Positions 38,102-52,300 of a stretch of 64,000 nucleotides of DNA are shown here, piece after piece. The stretch's first letter is position 1. The number at the start of each line of letters is the position of its first letter. The notes beneath the pieces were generated by a model. The model did no database searches, was not told the origin of the DNA, and saw only the letters and a list, made by a program, of their open reading frames with translations. The stretch is from positions 2,108,001 to 2,172,000 of the forward strand of contig JASJOG010000033.1 in assembly GCA_030142905.1 (NCBI GenBank), in the 5' to 3' direction. Origin of the DNA: Heliopora coerulea (lineage: Eukaryota; Cnidaria; Anthozoa; Scleralcyonacea; Helioporidae). The position numbers and the translations under genes are program-made.

Positions 38102-41100
38102 GTAAGTATTTGCTATTAATATTTACAATCGTTTTATCTTCGTCATTATTTATCAGCATTGTGTCAAGAAAATTTAGTAACGTTATAAATTGGTTTGGCT
38201 ATCTTGGTTGAAATTGCCACTTGCAAAGTGTCTCGCCTTAACCTTGCCGAGTTAACTGATCAACGGTTGGGAACTGATGGCTTTTTTCGGAAAACATATG
38301 CTAAGTGCTGTCATTTTATCGCCTTAATTGCTGACTGTTGGGTGGAAAATTTTTAAAACTCAGTAACCTGTTTTAATCTTTTTGAAATTAACTGTTGAAC
38401 TTGACTTCGACGCCGGATTAGCGGATTACTGCGGCGAGCGGTTCAGGATCAATAGAAGTGGACGTCAAGATGAATTAAGCAAACCTGAGAGAATGCTTAG
38501 ATAGATAAATGTCAATTATCAATCACCCTCCTACCTGAGTTACTACCATAGTCTCTTCGAAAAAGAATTCAGAATCCCACAATCCCCTCAAAAGGTGGCG
38601 TTTTGCTGCATTTTGATTGCAAGTGATTATTCGACCGGCTTTGTATCTAACATCAAGTATCAACCGTGAATAGGTCTTGTGGAAACTAATTTTTGTCGAA
38701 AGTTGAAGTGAAATATAATATAGAAAGGTTTCACTCACAGAGTGCCTAAAAGCAGTTTTAGATTTTAACTCTTTCCGCCAGATTAAATTAAATTTATTAG
38801 CTATTCGTCCGTCGTTGGCGAACAGGTTAAATATACAATTGCTGCCTTCGTACAATATAACAGAATAAGAAATCCATGTCTCCGATCATAACTCTTATCT
38901 GTATGTGGAAAGTTAGCGCTTGGTTGTAACTACTGCAAGCCGTTCATGGGTTTAGTCTTAATCAGTCAAAATAACGTTTTGACATTATCTCTTTGTTGTG
39001 GCAAAATATGTCACTCTAAAACGTTTTGGATGTCTTCTGAATTCATGGCTCTGTTGGAATGGCTAGATTTTCGCATCCATTTTTCGTAGTTTTGATCAGC
39101 CGCTAGTTAGTATGCAGTATCATTGACACGAGCTCACATGCAGTACAGGGGACTGGTTGTTCAAACACTGATTATCGTTAACCCAGGATCATCAGTTAAT
39201 CTGTCGTTTAGTTACGTATATTTTGGTTGACCAGTCAAATTCAAATTTCACAGTCTAAAATCTTTTTGAATTCACCGAAAGTCTATGCCAGCTTTCCTGG
39301 GTAGTATGCTGAGACCAAAAAGTTTTTAGCCTGGCCGGATTAACTCTTTCCGTACTTCCATTATTAAACAAAACTCAGTGAATGCTGCGTAGACAGCAAT
39401 GAAGGACCTGTAAAAAGCCAAAAGGGTCTGCAAACTTCCAAAACTAATGAGAGGAGAAACTGACATTTCGAACAAAAGACCATATTTGGCCAAAGCCAAG
39501 AACGATTTTACTCGTCAAGGGAGACGTCTTCACAGGAGACTCAGAGAGCTTCTGACTCCTTGACAGGAGTGTTATATATATTTAAGTTTTCAATTTACTA
39601 GAGCGTTTAAAATGCTTGTTGTTTTGAATCGGTTATAAAATAATTCGATCGACAGGTGTGTTTTAAAGCTGCATGTGGAGAAATTATGGACGTCAGCGAG
39701 TAGAAGCTGAATGACTTGCAAATCGTTTAAATCTCGTTCACGGAAACAAAGCGACTTATTATGCTGACAGTCGCACTGTTCATGAACATGAAATATCGCT
39801 AAAGCTTGCTCTGTACATGAAAATATCATTAAAATTACATCGCAATACCCAACTGGATCAATCAATTGCCAATTGTCGTGTTGTGTAAGCTGCTCCCGGA
39901 GCAGATTGAACATCTTGGGCATGTCGTGGATATTACCTGAAACATGGAATTGATTGATCATCACTCGACGTCTTTTGACTATTTGACACTACATTTTAAC
40001 TTTCTTTGTGATTATTGATTGCCATACCAAAACGATTTCGCATCGCAAATTCCAAATTTTGCTCTAAATTTTGGGTAAGGGCGGATACTAACTATACTGA
40101 AATGAGATTGAGCATCTAGGATAGTTTTGCAAGGAGTTGAGAGGTATGGCAATTTTTCAAGCCCACTTCTGTGTGAATTACCTGTAACGGAATTTATACT
40201 GTCGCATTTTTCGTAAGTCCAAGCATCTACTGCGTGTACATGTCCACAGTTTGTCAACATCACACGAGCAGAGGATTTTTGATATGTAGTTGGATGTGCT
40301 CTTCAAAAATCGAATTGAAGTCAAAGTTCACCAAGAGCAAAATTTGAAAAGGTTAATTTCTATCCCAGAACTTTATAAAATTCTAAAAACAACACCTCTA
40401 AACCTGATTAGAATAAAAACTCTAAATTTTCTGGGAAAGATACTGTAAAATTAGAATTCAGGAAAAATAAGCTGGGCGAACAGCTGATTTAAAAGCGATC
40501 ATTTTGTCGGTATTTGGGTGTATGTCATGTAGCCCTGCTGTACAGTTTTCATCTGCTCTCAGAGATTTTTTTGAGCTGATTCACCGAAGACTTATTTTTG
40601 ATTAATAATTGTGTAGTAATTCCACCGTTACGTAGAAACACATATTGTGTCTTTTAAGTCATTTCACTAAGTTTGGCTCGAGTCAAATATTGATGTAACA
40701 TTTTTTTCTAATATAGGCAAGTCGCAAACGTCTTACCTACTTTCTACAACAATGTTGCAGCCATGTATGCACAACATTGTGTGAGAGAAAATCAGGCTGC
40801 GGAAAGAGAAGTTGACGAAAGTCACGACTAGAGATAATACTCATAAATTATCTCTTCTCTTTTCTTTTCTTGGTCCATTGCATAGTTTTGCCTATGGTCA
40901 ACTAAACTACATTGAGATCAAGCTTGACATTAGTATCCAGGTCTCTTATCAGGCCTTTATCAGTGCTTTAGGTGCGGAAAGTCGTAGTGCATCAGTGACG
41001 CAAAAAGTGACGCGTCCGCGTGTGGTCCTTCCACTGACAAAATGTAGCGTGGGCTTGGAACCTAAGGAAAAATGCTGGAAATACGACTTTTTATTTTATT

Positions 41101-43093
41101 TCTTTAATATTCTTTTAAAAGTTCGGCATTTTTTAAATAGTCAACGTTATGTTCGAGTGAAGTACAGTGTATGGTTTTTAATTAGTCGAGTGCTGTAAAT
41201 TCATTTTGTAGACCACGTAACTGAAGGACTTTATCGTTGAAATCGTTGAAGTATGCCGTTAATTTCAAGGAGACGAAAGATATTTTACAGCATTATCATA
41301 GTATCTGCCTCATGGATTTTGTTCACAATAGCATTTTTTATCAACGAGCGAAGTAGTTCTTCATACTACGATAACATTGACTTTAGTTCTATCGAGCTCG
41401 ATAGAAAACTACGTCGAAAACGTGGATTCATGAGACATCCTGGAAATTCCGACCGGTATGTTTACGCGAACTACGATAAGACACCGCGTCGGAACCCAAA
41501 CAAACCTGGAGAACTTGGTGTGGCCGTGTTTGTCCAGACGTGGGAGAAGGAAAAAGAGAAGGAAGGTTATGATCAGCACTCGTTTAATCGTTATGTTAGC
41601 GACAAGATCTCTCTGGAACGAAATCTTCAAGACTACCGTAATACAAAGTACGTTTGATGTGTAGCAATGAGTATTCGTGTTTCAATCAGAAGTTGTAGTA
41701 CCAGTAAGGTATGAGCAATTCAAATACCAAACACTAAGGAGAGTTACAGGGGAAAAATATTCATTCCAATCTGTTATTTTAATATCTGCCTTGAGAAAGC
41801 TCAACATGGAAGTAAGTACGAATATTCGATTTGGCCACTCCGTCGTATTTGCTGAGTTTTCCTTCTCATATCTGCCTGTAAAATGAGTTTAAAAGGAGTG
41901 AAGCGATATTCAATAAGACCGGCCCAGATCCATTGGTCATTTTTTTTGTTCAAATTTTCTATCCTTCTTATCATAAACGTTTTAAAATACAGCTTTTGTG
42001 GGTGTTCAAATTGTGGTTCAAGCTGAGTAACCAGAATTGTTTTATTTACCAAGTTGATTTGCATAGTGGTTATTAGTTTGCAAAACAACCTACAGAGAAT
42101 TTAATTAGAAAACCTAAAAGGTTTTCAGAAAAATACCTTATTTCTTGACCTGGTATGATTCCAAAGGCCAAAAATGTTTTTAGAAAGGGACATTCATAAC
42201 AATATCAAATGAAAATGTCAAATTTGCTGAGGGCCCCACAAGCCCCCCCTGCTAGCAATCTCTTAGTTACGTCACTGGGTAGTCTTTATGGTCAGCATTA
42301 AAAAGGACACCAAATAAGGTCACAAAGCTTGTGGGTGTGGACATGTTGATCAGAAAACCTTAACCGGTCAATCAAGTGAAATTTTTGGGCTGTCAAAGTA
42401 TTGGTGACATACTGCTTACTAGTTACACATTGCTTTTCTTAAGACCAGGCTGCCTCCAAAGTTGCAGAATAACCACCAAATTGATGGCTATATTCTTATC
42501 CTTACCCCTTTAATTCCCAGTATTTGCTATATCAGACACCTAAGTACAAAAGAACCAGTGAGAGAACAATGGAAAAACAAAAAGAGAACAAACAAAAGAA
42601 AAAAAAATTCAGGTGTTAAAGGGTTAAGAACATTTTAACTAATCTGAGCAGATTTACAAAAACCCAGTTACACATTTTAAGTAGAGGACACTGAATACCA
42701 GGGATCCAGCTTTGTATTGATTGTCAGTGGCTCAATGCCTGTCACATATTCAGACTTCAGTATACTTCTGTCCAACTATCAAGTGTTCCTGCATCACCAG
42801 CAGCCACTGAGGAATGCCTCATAATGTAACTAGTTTGTTTTCAACATCTTCACTACTAGTGCATAATGTTATACTTTGCTAATCTTGTGAAGGAAACTCA
42901 TATTGTGCATTTAGTTATGCACCCAGTTTACTTTCACAACCCCTCTGTACTGCTAATGAATTATACAACATCTTTCTTGTATGTCATCTGGCATAATAAG
43001 TCAATATAATAAGTATTGAAGAATATAGTATATAGAAGAATAAGTATAGAACATTATATACATATACAAACATACATAATATATATATATATA

Positions 43094-43148
<55 letters not shown>

Positions 43149-43332
43149 GTGTGTGTGTTCAATCTGTAGACCTATGTTTTGCTGTACTACAGCTCATCAG
43201 TGCAGCTCAGAATAAACTTGGATTGATAAGGGACCAGAGTGCTCAAACTGCTACTCGAACAGTGGGCATTGCTTAATGCTATTGGTTATTCTTATATATC
43301 CATAGAGTGCTCAACAACATCGAAATGTAGGA

Positions 43333-43370
<38 letters not shown>

Positions 43371-46300
43371 ATATATATTATGTATGTATGTATATGTATA
43401 TACTGTTGTCACAAAAAATCCTCCAATGTTAGAAAAAGTGCAAAAGCTCTTGCGTACAGTTTAAGCTGCATCCACATGTACAGGGGATGTAAGCAGCATG
43501 GAAGAATTTTCAAAAACAAGCAAAATAACATGGAAGCATGTTGAAAAAAACATATTGAATTTTTTTCAGAACAAAAGTAGCCAGAAAGGCTAATTTTGAA
43601 ACAACCATCAACTTAACAAACAATTTGGTACAAGGATGAAATTTGTTGTTTAGCTTGGAAAAGAGCTGTTATATTGGTGCATTTTTTGGTTATCTTGAAA
43701 CTAAGTGCAGTATAGTTCTTCCTGTCAGTTGGCAAGCGTGTCATCATGGCTGAACCATGCTAATGAGTCGCCTGAAGCACATTCCCTATGTACATCACTG
43801 CCTCAAAAGTGGTACTTGATCAATGGTGGAATGCATTCCAATGCCCACGTCAATATGATACCCTCACGGTATCTTTATTTTGAGGAAAAATTCACGCAGG
43901 TATTATGCGGAAAATGCAAAAGTTAAAGTCAGGTGCAAGTGTACAATATATTGGACATTGGGTGTTTAAAGGGTAAACAAAAACCCAAAAACTGGACGGA
44001 ATTGTCCAAAAGGTGTTGCGTTTACTAGCGTATGGCAGGTCACGAAAGGTAGGAAAAACTAGTTTTGGAATTTTGGTTATCGTGTATTAATCTTTAATCG
44101 GTATAAAAATTCCAAAAACGAAAATAAAATCTCGCTGAATTTTGCGTCACGTCCGCGAAAAAACACCGTTGTTTCCCCTCAAAGTCTCAGGATCGGCAAG
44201 TGTATGCGTGATGGTATAAATAACCTTCATGCAAACCTCGGGAATTAAACACATGAGATTTTATCGCTGTTTCTTCCCCTTCTGTCTATTAATAACATGA
44301 AAATTTAGAGGTGTTGCGCAAGTGAAAATATTTGCACCGACTCACCTTTAGAACTTCGTTTTTAGTGGCAAACTTGCCTGTTATTTAAAAAGTATATCCC
44401 GAGATCTATGGTCCTGTCCGTTTGGAATTTGAATTAGTTCACTAGCCGTAATTGCGCTGGGAGCACTTCTGCCACATTTGCTTTGCTGTATCATACAGCA
44501 CTTGAACGGATTGCATATCTATCTTGAGATCGGTTGTGGATTGACTAGAGGAAATTAGTAACTTTAGTTCACCATGTAAGCCCATTTTGCTCAATGGCTT
44601 GGGCATCTCACCAGTAATAAAGGATTACAAGTTTGATTCTTGCTCAGAGCTCTGAGAACTTTTTTGAATTTACAAGTTTTGGGACATGTCTATACAGTCA
44701 TTGATGTTGTCAGCACATCTGTTGAATAACTCATAATATGTTCAGCAAAGTAGAGTTTCTTGAAGAAGTGGATTAAGTAATTGGGCGTATGCATTAGTAA
44801 AGAATATATTAACTCTTCCTTCCTACGCTGTCAGACGGCATTACTCCTTAATGGGAGACCTACGGTTAGGAAACAGGAGATAGAGAGGTGGTCCCTGACC
44901 AGGAAATATTGTAGCTTAATATCCAGGCCCAGCCCATAAAGCTTCTTTTGGCAGATATTTAACATATAGCACGATTAAAAAGGTGGTTTGGTTGTTGATC
45001 AGAGGAATCTTTAAAGATATTTACCTTTTTAAAATGTTGAACAACAGTTGCTCATAATTCTGTATCCCGTTTCCTTAGATGTCGGTGGAAGAAATATCCT
45101 CTTCACTTACCCAAGACAACCGTTATAATTTGTTTCCATAATGAAGCGTGGTCTACATTATTGAGAACTGTGCACAGTGTAATTAATAGATCACCTCCTC
45201 ATCTGCTAGAAGAAATTGTTTTAGTTGATGATGCAAGCACGAGAGGTAGGAGTAAATATCATTTAAAATAAATATTAATACTTACCTAAATCTTCGACTA
45301 TCATCCAGTATAAAAACCTGTGACTTAACTGATGATATCTTGCAAGATCACTGAAATTCAAACTCGCACAACTATGAAATCAACGGTTGTCAACTAGACT
45401 GACCATCTATAAACTCGCCACCTACAAATTTGCGCAAGAAAATGGAGTACTCATACATGTGTACGGCTAAGTTCAAACGCCGACATTTTCATGTACCGAG
45501 TCTAATGTAAATTAGCTAACTAGATATATGTTACGAATGTGGGAGCTTGGAGACATCACGTATGACAGATGAACAATCGTCAAGCTTATACCTCCGAAAC
45601 ACGATTTCTGAGCCCCAGACTGGGATCGAATCCGCAACTCTCTGATGACCGGTGAGACGCCCTAACCATTGTAATACCGAGACTCTGATGCTAAGCTAGT
45701 TAAGGTGCAAGTTCGACGTGTGTGCCTCCTATGCAAAAGCCACGATATGTTGATAATGATATTCAACGATATATATGTTTGCTAAATCCTCTGTTTTTGG
45801 TTATTTTGCATTAGATTCAGTACAGGAAAATTCCAATTTTTGAACTTGGCCAAACTCTGATGTTTCAGTTAGAGGTTAAAGTGGTTCGCTATTTCGACTC
45901 AACGTTCAGCATATGTTTTAAGTAAAGTGTGCGACTCGCTTTTATAAAATCTCTATCCCGCTGATTATTAGCAATCATACGAATTCATGTGTATGATGGA
46001 AAATACCGATTTGAAATCTTTTAACAACAAATGTTTGATTAGAGTTTCTACGTTTCGTTTAATGACAACATCCAGACGTTGTTCCCCCTGTTCTGCCCCA
46101 TTGTTATTTGTAGTACAAGTAGAACTAACTAGCAAACCTGTACAAGAAAAAGAAAATGCTGCTGAGCATAAGTTCTCGAAAGAACATTTATACAAACGAA
46201 ATGGGACTGTCGAAAATGAACGTATTACAGACCTTATGAGAAATCAGGTTATTAAAGTTTTATTTTTTTGAAAGCTACATGAAACTGGAAATGTCCAGGT

Positions 46301-49300
46301 ATTGTGAGCTTAATGAATAAAGGAGTAGAAATGTTAAAAATGACACCTAGGTTTTGTTCATCTTTACCATGTTAATTTCAGTTTATTTGAATTTTTATTT
46401 TGTATTTTATATGTATTTTTTGTATATTTTTAATTATTTATGTATTGACACAGGACCCATATTGATAGCAGTTTTTATAACTGAAATGGCTATCCTGTAA
46501 AAATATGTTAATAATAATAAATAATACTAATAATATACCATTGGTTTACCAAAGCTATATTATGTCCAACGAAGTACTGTAGTCACCATGTATAATTACC
46601 CTCAAACTCTCTTCCGAACATTCTGAACAAATTGGGCAAGAAGCAGGGTTTTTTTAAAGAAAAGTTTAGAACTGCACAGAGTCTTTATTACCAGAAATGA
46701 TGAATGATGGCATTTTGTCGGAAAAGCAGGGAATGAAAGACTCCAAACATTGAATTGTACTTTTTACCATCCCAAAAAGTTACCGTTTCGACCTTTTCCG
46801 TATCATGAAATCAAATGTCGTGAGACCGGTAAAAGATAAAAGATAATAGACTTGGTTACACATTGTACGATTGAGGATATATGAATATCCTATTACTGCT
46901 CGCATTCGATGATCTTTTGCTCGAACAAGGTGAAAATTGAAATAACAGAAAAACGTTCTTCAAGCTCTATCCACAGAAAAACGATTTCTGCGCCCCAGAC
47001 GGGGATCGAACCCGCAAGTCAGAAGGTTGCGGGTCATCAGATGGTTGCGGGTCATCAGATGGTTGCGGGTTCGATCTCCGTCTGGGGCTCAGAAATCGTT
47101 CTTCCGAGGATAGAGCTTGACGAACGTTCATCTATCATTTCAAGATATCAGCAAGCTGTCACATTTCTAAAATATATATCTCAAGGTTAAAATTACGTTA
47201 TTTCATGTTTTGTTAGAACTGTACATTTTGTATAGACTGCACGTTAAAAACAAAGTTGGTAAGAAGTGTCAAAACGTGTTCACCGTTTACTCCTCTTACC
47301 TTTACACCTATTCGTCTCCTGTGTTCTATTATTTTTAGTTGCAAGTTAGTCTTGGAGTCACTTCATGGATCATGTTAATTTATGTTGTTTTACTGTAGAT
47401 GAAGTGAAAGATCAACTGGACGATTACATCAAAAAATTAGGCATAGTGAAAGTCATTCGACTGCAGCAGAGGGAAGGCTTGATAAGGGCACGATTAACTG
47501 GTGCTGCTGCAGCCAAAGCTGAAGTACTGACCTTCCTCGATGCCCACTGTGAGTGTACCGTTGGTTGGCTAGAACCATTGCTTACTCGAATAGCCGAGAA
47601 CAAGTCAAACGTTGTAATGCCCGTCATTGATGCCATAGGCGACAAGGACTTCAGGTATAATGGTGTTTCTGATCCTCTTCAACGTGGAATTTTTCGGTGG
47701 CGATTGGAATTTGGTTGGAAGCCTATTCCTCAATACGAGATGAGTAGGAGAAAAGACGAGACTGATGGCATAAGGTATAACATCACCAGGAGTACTACGG
47801 ATCGTAGGAAAACCCATCTGTTTTTCGGTCTGTTCTTATTATGTACGTCCATCCTTCCCATACGTTATACTCACTTTTACTGCCCGTGCTACCTCCATTT
47901 AAACTGCAATGAACTTTCAACTTAGAAGACCGCAAGAACGTTTCTCCTGTTTCGTCTTTAAGTTTTTGGCTGTTAGGTTCGATGGAGAGGGTCTTCGGTA
48001 ACAGATAGAGCTTCGGCAGTTTTTGAAGCCTTGTTTTTGGTGCTATTTAACACTGTTCTCGCACGGATTACGAAATTGGTTTAAAAGGGTAGCCGAGTTG
48101 ACTGCGTAAACGTGAGTCCACTAGTGGGGACAGAAAGCAAAATTTAAAATCAAAAATCTCTAAAATAACTGGAAATGCGTTTAAGTTTGTCAAGCAGGTT
48201 AAAATTACAAATTTTTCACGCCTGAAAGACGATGTTTTGGCCAAACAATTAACAGTTCTTGTGGCCTTTAAGCTAACTAATCATTTCATTACACTACAGC
48301 ATTCTCGCAAATGAAATTCTATAAGTCCTTAGCAATTCTTCGGGAATCTTAGACTTAAGACGGCAACATGATAGCAGTCGCAAAGAGGACATTCTTGCAG
48401 ACGCTAAACGCTCGCTTTACACCATTTTGTATGTTGAAACTTCAGCAAGTAGCGCCATTCCTATTTCCTCTTTCCCATCGCCGTCTCGTTGTCTTCGCCG
48501 ATATAAAACTCTCTAATGCTGCAAGTGAACTGTGAAAGGGCTGGTTAATTTCCCCTTAATTTATAAATAGCCAAAAAATTAAGGAGTTGAAAACCTGGTA
48601 GTGCTTCATTTTCGGTACCTGTGTGGGCTCCTCCCAGGCTTTCTAGCAATCTTCCTTTTCCCGTATTTTTGATTATTTATTTTTAAACTTTCCTATCTTT
48701 CCTATTAGTTACCTTTTTTATACATTTCTTTCATCGCTCTACTATTAGTATTTCTTTTCTTATGCTTTCCCCCCTTCGTCAATTTCTAGTGTGAAATTTA
48801 CGTGTACTCAATTATTTACCAATCCATTCTTTCGCTTGTTCGTCGTTTCAATTCCCCATCTTTTTAACGAGATCTTTACACGTATTCAGATCCAAACGCT
48901 TAGCGAAGTCTTTGTTAAACTTTCGTTGATTATTCTTCAGGACTCCCGTTATGGCCGGAGGTCTGTTTTCTATTAGCAAACTTTATTTTGAGGAGATGGG
49001 AACATACGACACTGGAATGGATGTATGGGGAGGAGAAAATTTAGAAATTTCGTTCAGGGTATGTTTTGGTTTACTTTGAGTTTTTGTATTTTTTTCTAAC
49101 TTTAACCTTGGAAAAACGAGAATACTTTGTTATGGCACTTGCTCGCGTTTCTGACCTGAAATGAATCAGGTTACAGAAATTGTAAATAACCTCCAGTGAT
49201 TAAGTCGCTCACGTGTTTGAAAGCCAACACCATCTTATCTTGCGTTCTGACTTTGTTTTAAATTTTTAATAGATGCTATAAATCATATCTTTCATTGATA

Positions 49301-52300
49301 TGTTTGTTTATTATTACACTATTTACAATGGCGTCGATAAAAATACTCTTTAGTTATAAATGTATGACATTTAGAATCCCTAAGTTGAGTACATAAAAAG
49401 ACCAAAATCACTCTTAAAGACCAAACCGAGACTACTTGCGAAAAACGCAATATCAGGGCCATTCAGCGAAAATCGGACTAAGGATTCCGGATAAATAGTC
49501 TAGTTCCCAGACCTTAACGTGACTATTATGTTTATTTCAGATCTGGATGTGCGGAGGAATAATTGAGATGCTACCGTGTTCACGTGTAGGTCACGTGTTT
49601 CGACCCAAGTTTCCGTACACCTTCCCAGTGCGCGCCGGTTCCAGCGTTGACGCTGTTAGCAAAAATCTGATGCGTGTGGCAGACGTGTGGATGGACGAAT
49701 ACAGCAAGCATTTCTACAACATAAGATATGACCTAAAGTCCAAACCGCATGACGATGTTAGCGGACGTGTGAATTTGCGAAAGAGGCTAAAATGTAAAAG
49801 TTTCAAGTGGTACCTAGAAAATGTTTATCCGGAGTTGTCCATTCCAGACAGCAACTTTTTGTATTCAGGCGAGGTATGTAAAGCAGAACAATATTAACGA
49901 TCAACCTGAGAATAATTAGAACCTTAAGCAAACGAGGAGACATCATTACGGAAACATTTGAAATTCTTGATATTTCCTCAAGTGCTTCCCCGTTTGCCCA
50001 ACCCTTAAAATATTGTTGGGGAAGCCAAGTTAGCTTCCCAGGAAGACAACAAATGTTTCTCAGTGAGTTTAGGAATGTTTTGCTTCCCGGCATAAAACTC
50101 TATTTCGGAAACGTTTCTTCGTTTGCCCACGGGAGAAACAGAACTGCCTAACGTTAGTGTCCAGGGCTTCGCCAGGTGGCGCTTCCTTCATTTTGTTTGT
50201 TTTCATTTGAGATAACGCGCCCTACTAGACTTTGATTCATTCTTAATTTACACCATTCGTGAAAGGTTCACACAAAACGTTGCTCGTTTAGCCATGTTCG
50301 GGAAACCTTGCAGGGAAGCAATGTTTCCGCAGCAATGTTTGCCAGGGTCTGTAAGCCGCAACTGTGAGACCAGAGACAGGCCCGACAACCAGGCACGAAG
50401 AGTGACAGTAGACAGGCTTTCTGTGCGCTGTCGTCGGCTCAGCTCTACCGTAGCCGCTTTCTCTTCTACATCAAGTTGTCAGTTTTAAAGTTACAGCGAA
50501 AATGCGAAATGAAACACTATACAGAACAATTATTCACCGAAGTGGAGGTGAATAGTGGTGGATATTTACCGAACCGCGATGCGGCGAGGTAAATATCTAC
50601 ACTATTCACCGACCCTGACGTGAATAGTTGCTTTAGCATATACCTCGCAAAATTGTTTTCACATGTATTTTCTTGAAATTTTTACAATTTTGTGGGATGT
50701 CAGTTTGTCGCCCACTCATCATTTGTAAACAAAACATTTTGAAACACATCCTGAGTGCATTTATCGCTAAAAAATAAAAATGCATATCTTTGAATACTTG
50801 ATTGCCAAATTTCGTTGCTTTTTTGATGTTGTCTGGCACGGCGACTTCGTTTATTGAAAAAAAGTTCTTCTGTAACGTAAATAAAACTGGGCGCCATCTT
50901 GTTTTGCTCGGAGATAAATTGTGCAAGATATTCCGAGATAGAGGAACCAATGAGATTGCACAAAAAACACTATCCACTTGCGAGGTATATGCTAAAGCCC
51001 AGTAAACATCCAGTCATTGGCTGGAAAAAAACCCCTTAATTCCAGGTGGCCGCCCATGGAGGGCAAGTTTGCACCTCAGTTTCATTACCCTACTCGATGT
51101 TGCACGTAAGTTGAAATCCTTTGCACGATCTTGTACTTCAGATTTTGTTGGGTTCGGCTTCAAAACATCTGCAATCTCGCAAAAAACATTCAGACGAAGC
51201 GATACTGGAAGACCTTTGTAAACATGACTGTTTATGAGAATTTAGAAATACTGAGTGGCATACACGTTTGCTTGAATTGTCGAAAGATGGTAGACTAACA
51301 ATAAAAGAAAAATGTTTGTTAAACACTTTGCACAAATAATTTTGCGAGGTTGACTTTTGAGGTTTCTTATTTCCGCGAAAAGTAAATCCTATACTTCGCT
51401 TTGATTTTGCTGAAATAAATTTGAATTTCTTAGACTCATTTCTTCCTTTTGAAGTGGTATTTTTGTGCATATTCAACAAAACCCATTCGAAAAAAGTAAA
51501 AAATTCGTGTTAAAGACTAAAACTGACGAACGAAATCTCGTGGGAGACGGAAACTGAAGGAAAAACTGCCCTTCATAGTCGGCCATCTGGGCTTCACATT
51601 TCATTGGCTAGTTACACTGATCTATATATAACTGGACTGCTCAACGGCCGCGAGAAAGTGCTCGCGGTGCCGACTACTGACCAGAAATGCTGGCTCAGGA
51701 TATTGTCATCAACCAATCAAATGTTGTAAGGTAATCTCCGGAACGGTCCGTTTTATAGATCGAGGCGATTTTAGGTAATCCCTTAACACTTGAAAACCAA
51801 ACTAGTGTTTGACATTTCAGGAAGTTTTTAGCCAAAGAGATGAATTAAAACTCATAATTTCTGCTCATACTTTTACGCGAATACTTCTTAAACTTCTGGT
51901 GCCATAATTTATCAAAGAAATTCAAACTAGAATGTTTCTCGAAGTTGATTTGCAACGTTTATTGAAATGACTATCTTTTCTTATGAGGATTAAATATCCG
52001 ATTGAAAAAGAAATAGGGACATTTATACGAGGTAAAATAAGTCGCGAACGGTGCATTTATTCAAATATTTGCCTACTTAAATTAGCTGCAGCTTATTTTG
52101 TCAGCGAACTTTTATAAACAGTCGAAATGCCACAAAGTACAGCGTTAGTTGCATTCAACAGATACAAGGAAAAACAAATTATTTTTGTATCGTACTTTCA
52201 GGTTCGTAATCCAACTAGTGGGATGTGCTTTGATACTCTTGGCAAACGTGATGGTGCTCCACTGGGTCTTTATATGTGTCACGGGCAAGGTGGCAATCAG

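Noticed and set aside
40812..41198. 128-codon open frame upstream of GALNT exon 1b
   Set aside because: No family resemblance, composition like non-coding DNA, and it sits where the 5' UTR or promoter of exon 1b is expected.
50633..51479. Minus-strand open frames of 87-114 codons
   Set aside because: They lie in and beside the fold-back repeat, overlap one another in different frames and show no motif.
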